Source: an uncultured Eubacteriales bacterium (GTDB lineage: Bacteria > Bacillota > Clostridia > Oscillospirales > CAG-272). From it: a stretch of DNA of 34,226 nucleotides. A program made the position numbers and the translations under genes. This document shows positions 15,552 through 22,786 of this stretch, piece by piece. The notes under the pieces are model-generated. The model searched no databases. It was not told the origin of the DNA and was given only the letters and a program-made list of their open reading frames with translations. Every line of letters starts with the position of its first letter. The stretch's first letter is position 1. The stretch is from positions 1 to 34,226 of the forward strand of contig CAJKPX010000023.1 of assembly GCA_905201895.1 (NCBI GenBank), given 5' to 3'.

Positions 15552-16883
15552 ATGGAACAGATTAAAGTTGATTTTTCAAAGTGGGTAGGAGCGATCAAGC
15601 CGCTCAACGCCGTCAACAACGGCCCAAAGCCCGATTCGGACGATCAAACAAGCGGTAATTTCGGTGATTTCAAGCGTATGAGAACCCCCTATGCCAGAAC
15701 ACACGATTCGGCATTCTGCGGCTCCTACGGCGGACCTCATATCGTGGATATTTCGAGCATCTTTCCGGATTTTGATGCCGATCCTGCACTTCCCGAGTCC
15801 TACGATTTTACCCTGACCGACGATTTTTTGCAGTCGATCATCGACGCGGGCAGTCAGGTCTTTTTCCGTCTCGGTGAGTCGATCGAGCACGCGAGAAAGA
15901 AGTATCGCATCTATCCTCCCAAGGATTTCAAAAAGTGGGCGGTGATCTGCGAGCATATCATTCGCCACTATAACGAGGGATGGGCCGACGGATTTCATCA
16001 TAACATCATCTATTGGGAGATCTGGAACGAGCCGAATCTGCGCATCGAAAACAACTCTCCCACGTGGGGAGGAACCACGCAGCAGTTCTTCGATTTCTAT
16101 GAGATCGCGGCAAAGCACCTCAAGTCCTGCTTCCCGAATCTCAAGATCGGCGGTCCCTCGGTTGCACGCGGCAGAGAGTGGGGCGAGGAATTTCTTGCCC
16201 AGATGAAGAAGCGCGGTGTTCCGCTCGACTTCTATTCCTGGCATCGCTACACCTGCTATGTGGAGAATCTTATGGAGCGCGTGGATTACACCCGTCGCAC
16301 GCTCGACGAGGCGGGCTTCCGGGACACCGAGAGCATTCTCAACGAGTGGGCATACATCAAGGGCTGGACCGATGACTTCGTTTACAGCTTGGAGACGATC
16401 AACGGCATCAAGGGTGCATCCTACGTCACCGCGATCATGGCGAGCTGCCAATATGCGCCGCTTGATATGCTGATGTATTACGATGCGCGCCCCGGAACCT
16501 CCTTCAACGGTTTGTTCCATTCCGTTACCGAGAAGCCGCAGAAGACCTACTATTCGATCTACGGCTTCTCCGATCTTGCCGAGCTTGGCGAGGCGGTTGC
16601 GGTTGAAAATTGCCCCGACGTGTATTGCGTTGCCGCCACCAACGGCTCATGCCACGGCATGCTCCTCACCTATTACAACGACGATGACAGCGCACCGCGC
16701 AAAACGGTCAATCTTGCATGGAGCGGCATGACCGAAAAATCGAAGGTGACGGTTTACCGCACCGATTCCGAGTCGGATATGGCGCCTGTGCTTGAGATGG
16801 TTGTAAATGGTCCCGACGTGGAGCTGCATCTGGACATGAAGCTTCATGACGTTTACTATGTTGATATCGCGCCAATTGCATGA
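15552..16883 (+). CDS. GH39-family glycoside hydrolase (beta-xylosidase-like)
   Basis: 443 residues, without a signal peptide, so probably cytoplasmic. A TIM-barrel glycosidase of clan GH-A is indicated by IIYWEIWNEPNL, with acid/base Glu160, and by SILNEWAYI, with nucleophile Glu265. Further GH39-like features are FYSWHRYT (228-234) and a C-terminal beta domain after about residue 370. Known GH39 enzymes act on beta-xylosides or alpha-L-iduronides; the substrate here is not predictable. The ATG at 15552 has AAGGAGG 9 bases upstream, whereas the ATG at 15544 would be too close. It probably heads a run with the PHP, phosphatase and GH43 genes. Confidence 0.82.
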   Translation: MEQIKVDFSKWVGAIKPLNAVNNGPKPDSDDQTSGNFGDFKRMRTPYARTHDSAFCGSYGGPHIVDISSIFPDFDADPALPESYDFTLTDDFLQSIIDAGSQVFFRLGESIEHARKKYRIYPPKDFKKWAVICEHIIRHYNEGWADGFHHNIIYWEIWNEPNLRIENNSPTWGGTTQQFFDFYEIAAKHLKSCFPNLKIGGPSVARGREWGEEFLAQMKKRGVPLDFYSWHRYTCYVENLMERVDYTRRTLDEAGFRDTESILNEWAYIKGWTDDFVYSLETINGIKGASYVTAIMASCQYAPLDMLMYYDARPGTSFNGLFHSVTEKPQKTYYSIYGFSDLAELGEAVAVENCPDVYCVAATNGSCHGMLLTYYNDDDSAPRKTVNLAWSGMTEKSKVTVYRTDSESDMAPVLEMVVNGPDVELHLDMKLHDVYYVDIAPIA

Positions 16884-16942
16884 TCGGCAGCCAAAGCAAT
16901 ATGTCAGTCCGATCCTTTGAGAAAAACAAAGAGGAAAAAGCA

Positions 16943-17746
16943 ATGAAATTTCAGATTGACCACGATTATCATATCCATTCGCTCCTGTCCGCCTGCTCGC
17001 GCGATCCCGAGCAGACCACCGCGCGTATTTTGCAATACGCGCGCGAGCAGGGGCTCTCCCGCGTTTGCATCACCGACCACTATTGGGACGCCGCCGTGGA
17101 GGGGGCGTCAAGCTGGTACATGCCGCAGAATTTTGATCATATCAGCCAATCGAAGCCGCTTCCAACGGACTCGGACATCGAATTCTTGTTCGGGTGTGAG
17201 ACCGATCTGGATAAGAGCTTTAATCTTGGAATTCCGCTCTCGCGTTTCGACGATTTCGATTTTGTGATTATTCCAACCACGCATCTGCACATGCGTCTCA
17301 CGATCAGCGACGAGGACGCAGCCTCGAACGAGCGCCGCGCCGCACTTTGGGGAGAGCGTCTCGGTGCGTTGCTTGATAAGCCCCTGCCGTTCGGGAAGAT
17401 CGGCATTGCGCACCTTGCGTGTCCTTTGATCAACAAAGCATCGAGAGAGGATTATCTCGACACGCTGCGCCGTATTCCCGACGGAGTGATGGAGCGTTTG
17501 TTCTCGCGTGCGGCAGAGCTTGGATGCGGAATTGAGCTCAATCGGAGCGACATGAGCTTTGCCGACTGTGAGACCGACACCGTTCTGCGCATGTTCCGCA
17601 TTGCCAAGGCATGCGGCTGCAAATTCTATCTTGGCAGCGATGCACACCACCCGAGCAACTTTGAAAAAACACACGCGATCTTCTCGCGCGCAATTGATCT
17701 GCTCGGGCTGACCGAGGACGACAAATTCCACATTGCAGGGCATTGA
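16943..17746 (+). CDS. PHP-domain phosphoesterase (histidinol-phosphatase-like)
   Basis: 267 residues. PHP metal motifs are complete: DYHIHS (H10, H12), ITDHYW (D45, H46), GCETD (E86), PTTHLHM (H114, H116), IAHLACP (H157) and GSDAHHP (D233, H235). The protein resembles histidinol phosphatase of the PHP type, but no histidine genes occur here and its neighbours are glycosidases. A sugar phosphate or phosphodiester substrate is equally likely. The ATG at 16943 has GAGG 8 bases upstream; an in-frame start at 16880 lacks one. It is distinct from the PHP protein at 12.5 kb. Confidence 0.85.
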   Translation: MKFQIDHDYHIHSLLSACSRDPEQTTARILQYAREQGLSRVCITDHYWDAAVEGASSWYMPQNFDHISQSKPLPTDSDIEFLFGCETDLDKSFNLGIPLSRFDDFDFVIIPTTHLHMRLTISDEDAASNERRAALWGERLGALLDKPLPFGKIGIAHLACPLINKASREDYLDTLRRIPDGVMERLFSRAAELGCGIELNRSDMSFADCETDTVLRMFRIAKACGCKFYLGSDAHHPSNFEKTHAIFSRAIDLLGLTEDDKFHIAGH

Positions 17747-17780
17747 GTTCCAAAACCAAAGCCCAAAAGGAGATTTTATC

Positions 17781-18485
17781 ATGCTTTTGTACATTGTTCG
17801 ACACGGAGACCCGATCTACGTGACCGACACCCTCACCGATCGCGGACGCCTGCAAGCCGAGGCAGTGGGCGAGCGCCTGCGCGCCGCAGGCATCAACCGC
17901 ATCTTTTCCTCGCCTATGGGGCGCGCGAAGGAGACCGCCGAGCCTGCCTGCCGCATGCTGGGGCTGCAAATGGAGATCGAGGAATGGTCGCATGAGATTA
18001 TCCGTGACCATTGGACGCCCTATCCCGACGGAAATATGAAGTCGATCACCGCTCTGCAAAGCTATCATTTTCGCGCAAACGGCGGGGTGGATTTGCCCTA
18101 TGAGCGCGCGCTTGAGAGTGAGGTTCTTCGGGACACCAACATGAGCCGTGCGCTCGAATACATCGGAGAGAACGGGCGCGATTTTCTGGAGCGCCTGGGC
18201 TACCGCGAGGAGAACGGGCTCTACCGCATTCTGCGCCCAAACGAGGATCGCGTCGCGCTGTTCTGTCACGGCGCCTTCACCCGTGCGTGGCTCTCGATCC
18301 TGCTCCACATTCCCGTGCACATGATGTGGGCAAATTTCGGCTACACGCACACGGGGGTCACAGTCCTGAACTTTGAAAACACAGAGAGCGGCTTTACCTC
18401 GCCGCGCTGTCTCTGCTTTTCCGACGTTTCGCATCTTTGGAAAAGCGGACTCGACCTCGTTTACGATAACAAGATCCAAATCTGA
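17781..18485 (+). CDS. Histidine phosphatase superfamily protein (phosphoglycerate mutase-like)
   Basis: 234 residues. The family signature YIVRHGDP (catalytic His8 or so) is at the N-terminus, followed by SSPMGRAKET (about 50-59) and the second catalytic His in ALFCHGAF (about 160-166). These enzymes work through a phosphohistidine intermediate on diverse small phosphates. There is no signal peptide. AAAAGGAG lies 8 bases before the ATG. The 35-base spacing to the PHP gene and 15 bases to the GH43 gene argue for cotranscription. The substrate cannot be deduced; a sugar phosphate released by the adjacent glycosidases is one possibility. Confidence 0.85.
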   Translation: MLLYIVRHGDPIYVTDTLTDRGRLQAEAVGERLRAAGINRIFSSPMGRAKETAEPACRMLGLQMEIEEWSHEIIRDHWTPYPDGNMKSITALQSYHFRANGGVDLPYERALESEVLRDTNMSRALEYIGENGRDFLERLGYREENGLYRILRPNEDRVALFCHGAFTRAWLSILLHIPVHMMWANFGYTHTGVTVLNFENTESGFTSPRCLCFSDVSHLWKSGLDLVYDNKIQI

Positions 18486-18499
18486 AAGGAGAGTGTACA

Positions 18500-19333
18500 A
18501 TGCTTAAAAGAGAGGAAATCCGCATCCGCGACCCCTTCATCCTGACCGATCGGCGCGAGGGTTGTTACTATATGTACGGCACCACGGCGCTCAAGGAGAG
18601 CTCGCTCGCGGCATGCAACAGCTTTTCGGTTTACAAGACCAACGATCTGGAAAATTTTGAGGAGCCGACCGTGGTGCTCGACGGAGCCGCCGCAGGCTTT
18701 TGGGGCGAGTTTGACTACTGGGCGCCCGAGGTGCACGTTTATCGGGGTAAATACTATCTGTTCGGTAGCTGCAAGGCAAAGGACAAATGCCGCGCCACGC
18801 AGATTTTTGTCAGCGAGAGTCCGCTCGGTCCCTTCCTGCCGCTTGCCGATACCGCACGCACGCCTGCCGATTGGGAGTGTCTCGACGGCACGCTCTGGGT
18901 CGAGGACGGTGTGCCTTATCTCGTCTTTTCGCACGAGTGGCTGCAGGTCAAGGACGGCGAAATTTGGGCAATGCCGATGACCGACGATCTCTGTGCTCCT
19001 GCGGGGGATCCGATTCTTTTGTTCCGCGCGTCCGAAAATCCGGGCGTTGGGGAGTTGAAGAACCGCCCGGGCTGCTACGTCACCGATGGACCATTCCTCT
19101 TTCGCGAGGATGGCGTGCTCAAGATGATCTGGTCGAGCCTCTACAATGGCAGATACCTCGTTCTTGAGGCGCAGAGTGAGTCGGTCAGGGGGCCGTGGCG
19201 TCATTTTGGCAGTCGCTTTGATTTTGACGGCGGACACGCCATGCTCTTTGAACGTCTCGACGGCGTGCGTATGATCTCGCTCCATGCGCCCAACCGCGCA
19301 AATTTAGAGCGCGCGCAGTTCTTTGAATATTGA
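18500..19333 (+). CDS. GH43-like five-bladed beta-propeller glycosidase
   Basis: 277 residues, cytoplasmic. The N-terminal RIRDPF contains the likely catalytic base Asp11. FDYWAPEVHVYRGKYYLF (about 71-88), ECLDGTLWVEDG with Asp129 and YVTDGPFLF with Asp196 follow the order of the GH43 active site. The last position is usually Glu in GH43, so either this subgroup uses Asp or the acid is elsewhere (Glu146 in SHEWLQ is a candidate). Related enzymes remove arabinose or xylose from glycans. AAAGGAG precedes the ATG, and a strong terminator follows the gene. It is short for GH43 but covers a complete propeller domain. Confidence 0.78.
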   Translation: MLKREEIRIRDPFILTDRREGCYYMYGTTALKESSLAACNSFSVYKTNDLENFEEPTVVLDGAAAGFWGEFDYWAPEVHVYRGKYYLFGSCKAKDKCRATQIFVSESPLGPFLPLADTARTPADWECLDGTLWVEDGVPYLVFSHEWLQVKDGEIWAMPMTDDLCAPAGDPILLFRASENPGVGELKNRPGCYVTDGPFLFREDGVLKMIWSSLYNGRYLVLEAQSESVRGPWRHFGSRFDFDGGHAMLFERLDGVRMISLHAPNRANLERAQFFEY

Positions 19334-19369
19334 CCGCCAACCGATGAAATCTGTCCGATTCCCCTTGAT

Positions 19370-19407
19370 GGGCGTCTCGATTTTGCAAATTGAGACGCCC
19401 TCTTTCT
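19370..19407 (+). terminator. Rho-independent terminator after the GH43 gene
   Basis: GGGCGTCTC (19370-19378) pairs with GAGACGCCC (19392-19400), and the inner bases ATTT/AAAT extend the stem. A T-rich tail TCTTTCTT follows. It closes the upstream glycosidase run. Confidence 0.88.
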
Positions 19408-19438
19408 TACAAAAAAATGAAAAAAAGAAAAAATGCCA

Positions 19439-19467
19439 TTTACAAAAAAAAGATGACATGGTATAAT
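19439..19467 (+). promoter_or_regulatory. Sigma-A promoter of galT
   Basis: TTTACA (19439-19444) and TATAAT (19462-19467) are 17 bases apart. The promoter lies about 50 bases before the galT start and just after the terminator, so galT begins a new transcript. Confidence 0.82.
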
Positions 19468-19518
19468 ATAAAGTGAATAAATATGTGCTTGTCCAAATGG
19501 ACGGAATGGAGTCGAAAA

Positions 19519-21018
19519 ATGAAAATCAATGTGTGTGATCTGATTCGCGATCTGGTTGAATATGCCGTGCGAGAGGGTCTTGCCGATCCGCTGGATCGCG
19601 TGTTTTACCGCAATCGCCTGATGGATGAAATGGGGGAGGATGACTACACGCCCACCTCGCCCGAGGCAGAGGAGCGTCCGCTTGAGGAAATTCTCGGTGC
19701 GCTTTGTGACGCCGCAATCGAGCGCGGGATCATTCCCGACTGCGGCATTACGGGACGCGATCTGTTTGACACCCGCTTGATGGGAATTCTCACCCCCCGT
19801 CCCTCGGAGGTGATCTCAACCTTCAACCGCCTCTATGCGGAGTCGCCCGAGGCTGCAACCGACTATTACTATCATTTGAGCTGCGCGTCGGATTACATCC
19901 GCACTTATCGCGTTCGCAAGGACCTCAAATGGGTATATGAGGGAAAATACGGTGCACTTGACATCACCGTCAATCTCTCCAAGCCCGAAAAGGACCCCAA
20001 GGCAATCGCCGCTGCCAAAACACAGAAGCAAACGGGCTATCCCAAATGCGCGATCTGTCGCGAGAACGAGGGCTTTGCAGGCAGCATGACGCAGGCGGCG
20101 CGTCAGTCGCACCGCATCATCCCGATCCGGATGGCGGGCAAGGATTGGTTCTTGCAGTATTCGCCCTACGTCTATTACAACGAGCATTGCATTGCACTCT
20201 CGGCAGAGCATACCCCCATGCGTATCGACCGCGATTCCTTTGTCAAGCTGCTCGATTTCGTCACCGTCTTTCCGCATTATTTCCTCGGCTCCAATGCCGA
20301 TCTGCCGATCGTTGGCGGCTCGATCCTGACCCACGATCACATGCAGGGCGGTCACTATACCTTTGCAATGGAGCGCGCGGGCATCGAGCGCGAGCTCTGC
20401 TTTGCGGGCTTTGAGCAGGTAAAGGCGGGCATCGTGCATTGGCCGATGTCGGTGATCCGACTCACCTCGCCGGACCGCGAGGCGCTGATTGAGCTTGCCG
20501 ACCGCATTCTTGTTGCATGGCGCTCCTATTCGGACCCCGACGCAATGATCTGGGCGGAGACCAACGGCGAGCCGCACAACACAATCACGCCAATCGCGCG
20601 CCGTCGCGGTGCAGACTACGAGCTGGACCTTGTTCTGCGCAACAACCTCACCACAGAGGAGCATCCGCTTGGCGTCTTCCATCCGCATGCTGATAAGCAC
20701 AACATCAAAAAAGAGAATATCGGACTGATCGAGGTTATGGGACTTGCAGTCCTGCCCTCGCGTCTCAAGGGAGAGCTTGAGCAGCTTGCCGAGGTGCTCG
20801 TGTCGGGCGGCGACGTTGCCGCGAACGAGGCGATCGCCAAGCACGCCGCATGGGTTGCGGGCTTTGCAGACAAGGAACCGATCACAGCCGAGAACGTATA
20901 TGATATCCTTTACCGTGAGGTGGGACGCGTGTTTGAGGCAGTTCTGGAGGACTCGGGTGTGTATAAGTGTACCGCCGAGGGCAGAGAGGCATTCCTGCGC
21001 TTCCTTGCAACGGTCTGA
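19519..21018 (+). CDS. galT: Galactose-1-phosphate uridylyltransferase, class II
   Basis: 499 residues, the length of the Bacillota-type (class II) enzyme. It exchanges UMP between UDP-glucose and galactose 1-phosphate in the Leloir pathway in the cytoplasm. Recognisable parts are CAICRENEGFAG (about 176-187), the SPYVYYNEHCI segment (about 215-225), GSILTHDHMQGGHY with the HDH and following His (about 271-284), and the downstream TNGEPHNTITPIAR region. The ATG at 19519 has GGAG 7 bases upstream; an in-frame ATG at 19483 sits too near the promoter and lacks a binding site. galK and galE are absent from the window, so the pathway must be completed elsewhere. Confidence 0.93.
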   Translation: MKINVCDLIRDLVEYAVREGLADPLDRVFYRNRLMDEMGEDDYTPTSPEAEERPLEEILGALCDAAIERGIIPDCGITGRDLFDTRLMGILTPRPSEVISTFNRLYAESPEAATDYYYHLSCASDYIRTYRVRKDLKWVYEGKYGALDITVNLSKPEKDPKAIAAAKTQKQTGYPKCAICRENEGFAGSMTQAARQSHRIIPIRMAGKDWFLQYSPYVYYNEHCIALSAEHTPMRIDRDSFVKLLDFVTVFPHYFLGSNADLPIVGGSILTHDHMQGGHYTFAMERAGIERELCFAGFEQVKAGIVHWPMSVIRLTSPDREALIELADRILVAWRSYSDPDAMIWAETNGEPHNTITPIARRRGADYELDLVLRNNLTTEEHPLGVFHPHADKHNIKKENIGLIEVMGLAVLPSRLKGELEQLAEVLVSGGDVAANEAIAKHAAWVAGFADKEPITAENVYDILYREVGRVFEAVLEDSGVYKCTAEGREAFLRFLATV

Positions 21019-21070
21019 TTAAAACGGCGCAGCGTTTGCGTGCGTCGCATAACATAATGAACGGAGACCT

Positions 21071-22756
21071 ATGAAGAATTTTTTACATATCGCACTTTTA
21101 ACGGTTGGAGTTCTGATCCTGGCACTTCTCGTGCTCAACCTCACGCTCGACGGTGTATGGATCATTCAGGGACTCAACGGAACCGACGGTAAGGACGGCG
21201 TGAACGGCAGCAACGGACTCGACGGTGTAGACGGCAGCAATGGGCTTGACGGCAAGGATGGCGTGGACGGAAAGAGCGCCTACGAGCTCGCCTGCGAGGC
21301 AGGCTTTCGGGGTACGCTGCACGAATGGTTGCTCTCGCTTGCAGTTCGTGGAACCGACGGCAAGGACGGGCGCCCGGGAAATGACGGAGTTGGTGTAAAA
21401 AATGCACGCATCAACGCAGAGGGGTATCTGATCGTTGAGCTGACCGACGGCTCGTTGATCACGGCGGGTTACGTCGGTGGCGACGGGACCGTTTCGGATG
21501 AGCCCGACGAGAACGGCTTTTATCCGGTCTACGAAACCGTAATTCTCGAAAACGTGGAGGCGTCGCTCAATCTGCGCCTCACACCCGACACGGTAAACGG
21601 CGAGATTTTCACCTCGATCATGAAGGGCTGCGAGCTTTTGCGCGTGGGTGACCAAAAAACCGAGGAGGGCTTCAGTCGCTTTCTCTACAACGGCACCTAC
21701 TGCTACGCACGCTCCAAATTTTTTGAAGTGAAATACGTCTATGACGGCGAGCTTCCCACGGTTAATCTGCCCGATCAGCTTGTGCTCACGCGCGGTCAGA
21801 CCCGTTGGTTTATCACCGATCAGATTCTGCCCGATCGCACCGACGATTTTTACGTTTCCTATTCGTATAGCGGTGCAGGGGAGCGCGTGATCGACGGGGA
21901 GGACGCCTTTGCGATCACTCCCACCGCGCTCGGCTCGGCATCGCTCACGCTCAAGCTGCAAAAGCAGGTGGACGGAGAATTCCGAACGGTGCTTGAAAAG
22001 CAGGTGGAGGTCACGGTGGTTGAGGAGCAGGAATCGCTCTCGCTCAAGGGTATGTTTCTCGGGGACAGCCGCATCTCGGACGGTACGATCGTCAACACCA
22101 TGCACAGCAAAATGCCAAACCTCACCCTGATCGGCACGCGCTCGGTCAAGAGCACCGGCGTGGCACACGAGGGCAGAGGCGCGTGGAGCACCTCACATTA
22201 TCTCAACTCGGCATCGCTCACGGTGAGCGGAACCGTGATGACCAATTCCTTCTATGATCCCGCCGCGGGTACCTTTAACTTTGCCTACTACGTCTCGCAA
22301 AATCCCACAGCCGCAGACCTTGATTTCGTGGTAATCAATCTCGGAGCAAACGATTCCTTCTCGAAGGAGTCGGTGGCAAATATCAACGCAATGATCGAGT
22401 CGATCCACGCCTATTCCGCCGACATTCGCGTGCTGGTGATGACCGAGTACGTCTCGCCGCGAACGGGCTATTCTCTCCGACAGAGCACCAACCTCAACGT
22501 CCCCGCAATGCGGGCGCGTCAGGCACGCTACTATGCTTATCTGAACGAAACGCTCGGCGGCAGGGAGAGCGAGGGGGTCTATCTGGTCCCCACGCATCTT
22601 TCGATCAATTCGTGGAGCGATTGGACGCGGGGCGAGACCCAGACGCAGGAGGGTACGGCAGAACGGATCACCGACGTGATCCACCTCGGATACACGGGCT
22701 ACCAAAAGGAGGCGGAGGTGCTTCGCTCGTACCTTTATTGGATTTTCGGCTCGTAA
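21071..22756 (+). CDS. Membrane-anchored SGNH hydrolase with collagen-like repeats
   Basis: 561 residues. A transmembrane anchor (about 5-27) is followed by collagen-like Gly-x-y triplets (Gly at every third residue from 34 to 67), the linker KSAYELACEAGFRGTLHEWL (69-86) and a second short triplet run (94-106). A beta-rich region, possibly SH3-like (about 155-225), leads to a Big-like segment (230-320). The C-terminal SGNH domain has Ser333 in FLGDSR, Gly425-x-Asn427 in NLGAND and the pair Asp535/His538 in DVIHLG. Such enzymes deacylate polysaccharides or lipids. The protein probably lies outside the membrane. A short-spaced GGAG precedes the ATG. Confidence 0.85.
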   Translation: MKNFLHIALLTVGVLILALLVLNLTLDGVWIIQGLNGTDGKDGVNGSNGLDGVDGSNGLDGKDGVDGKSAYELACEAGFRGTLHEWLLSLAVRGTDGKDGRPGNDGVGVKNARINAEGYLIVELTDGSLITAGYVGGDGTVSDEPDENGFYPVYETVILENVEASLNLRLTPDTVNGEIFTSIMKGCELLRVGDQKTEEGFSRFLYNGTYCYARSKFFEVKYVYDGELPTVNLPDQLVLTRGQTRWFITDQILPDRTDDFYVSYSYSGAGERVIDGEDAFAITPTALGSASLTLKLQKQVDGEFRTVLEKQVEVTVVEEQESLSLKGMFLGDSRISDGTIVNTMHSKMPNLTLIGTRSVKSTGVAHEGRGAWSTSHYLNSASLTVSGTVMTNSFYDPAAGTFNFAYYVSQNPTAADLDFVVINLGANDSFSKESVANINAMIESIHAYSADIRVLVMTEYVSPRTGYSLRQSTNLNVPAMRARQARYYAYLNETLGGRESEGVYLVPTHLSINSWSDWTRGETQTQEGTAERITDVIHLGYTGYQKEAEVLRSYLYWIFGS

Positions 22757-22786
22757 GACGCAATATCAGAAAGGAAAACAAACGGA

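Noticed and set aside
16943..17746. Assignment as histidinol phosphatase hisK
   Set aside because: PHP motifs fit, but no histidine biosynthesis genes are nearby and the neighbours are glycosidases.
21170..21275. Tandem DNA repeat in the collagen-like stretch
   Set aside because: The periodicity is at the protein level (Gly every third residue); the codons vary and no exact DNA repeat unit is kept.
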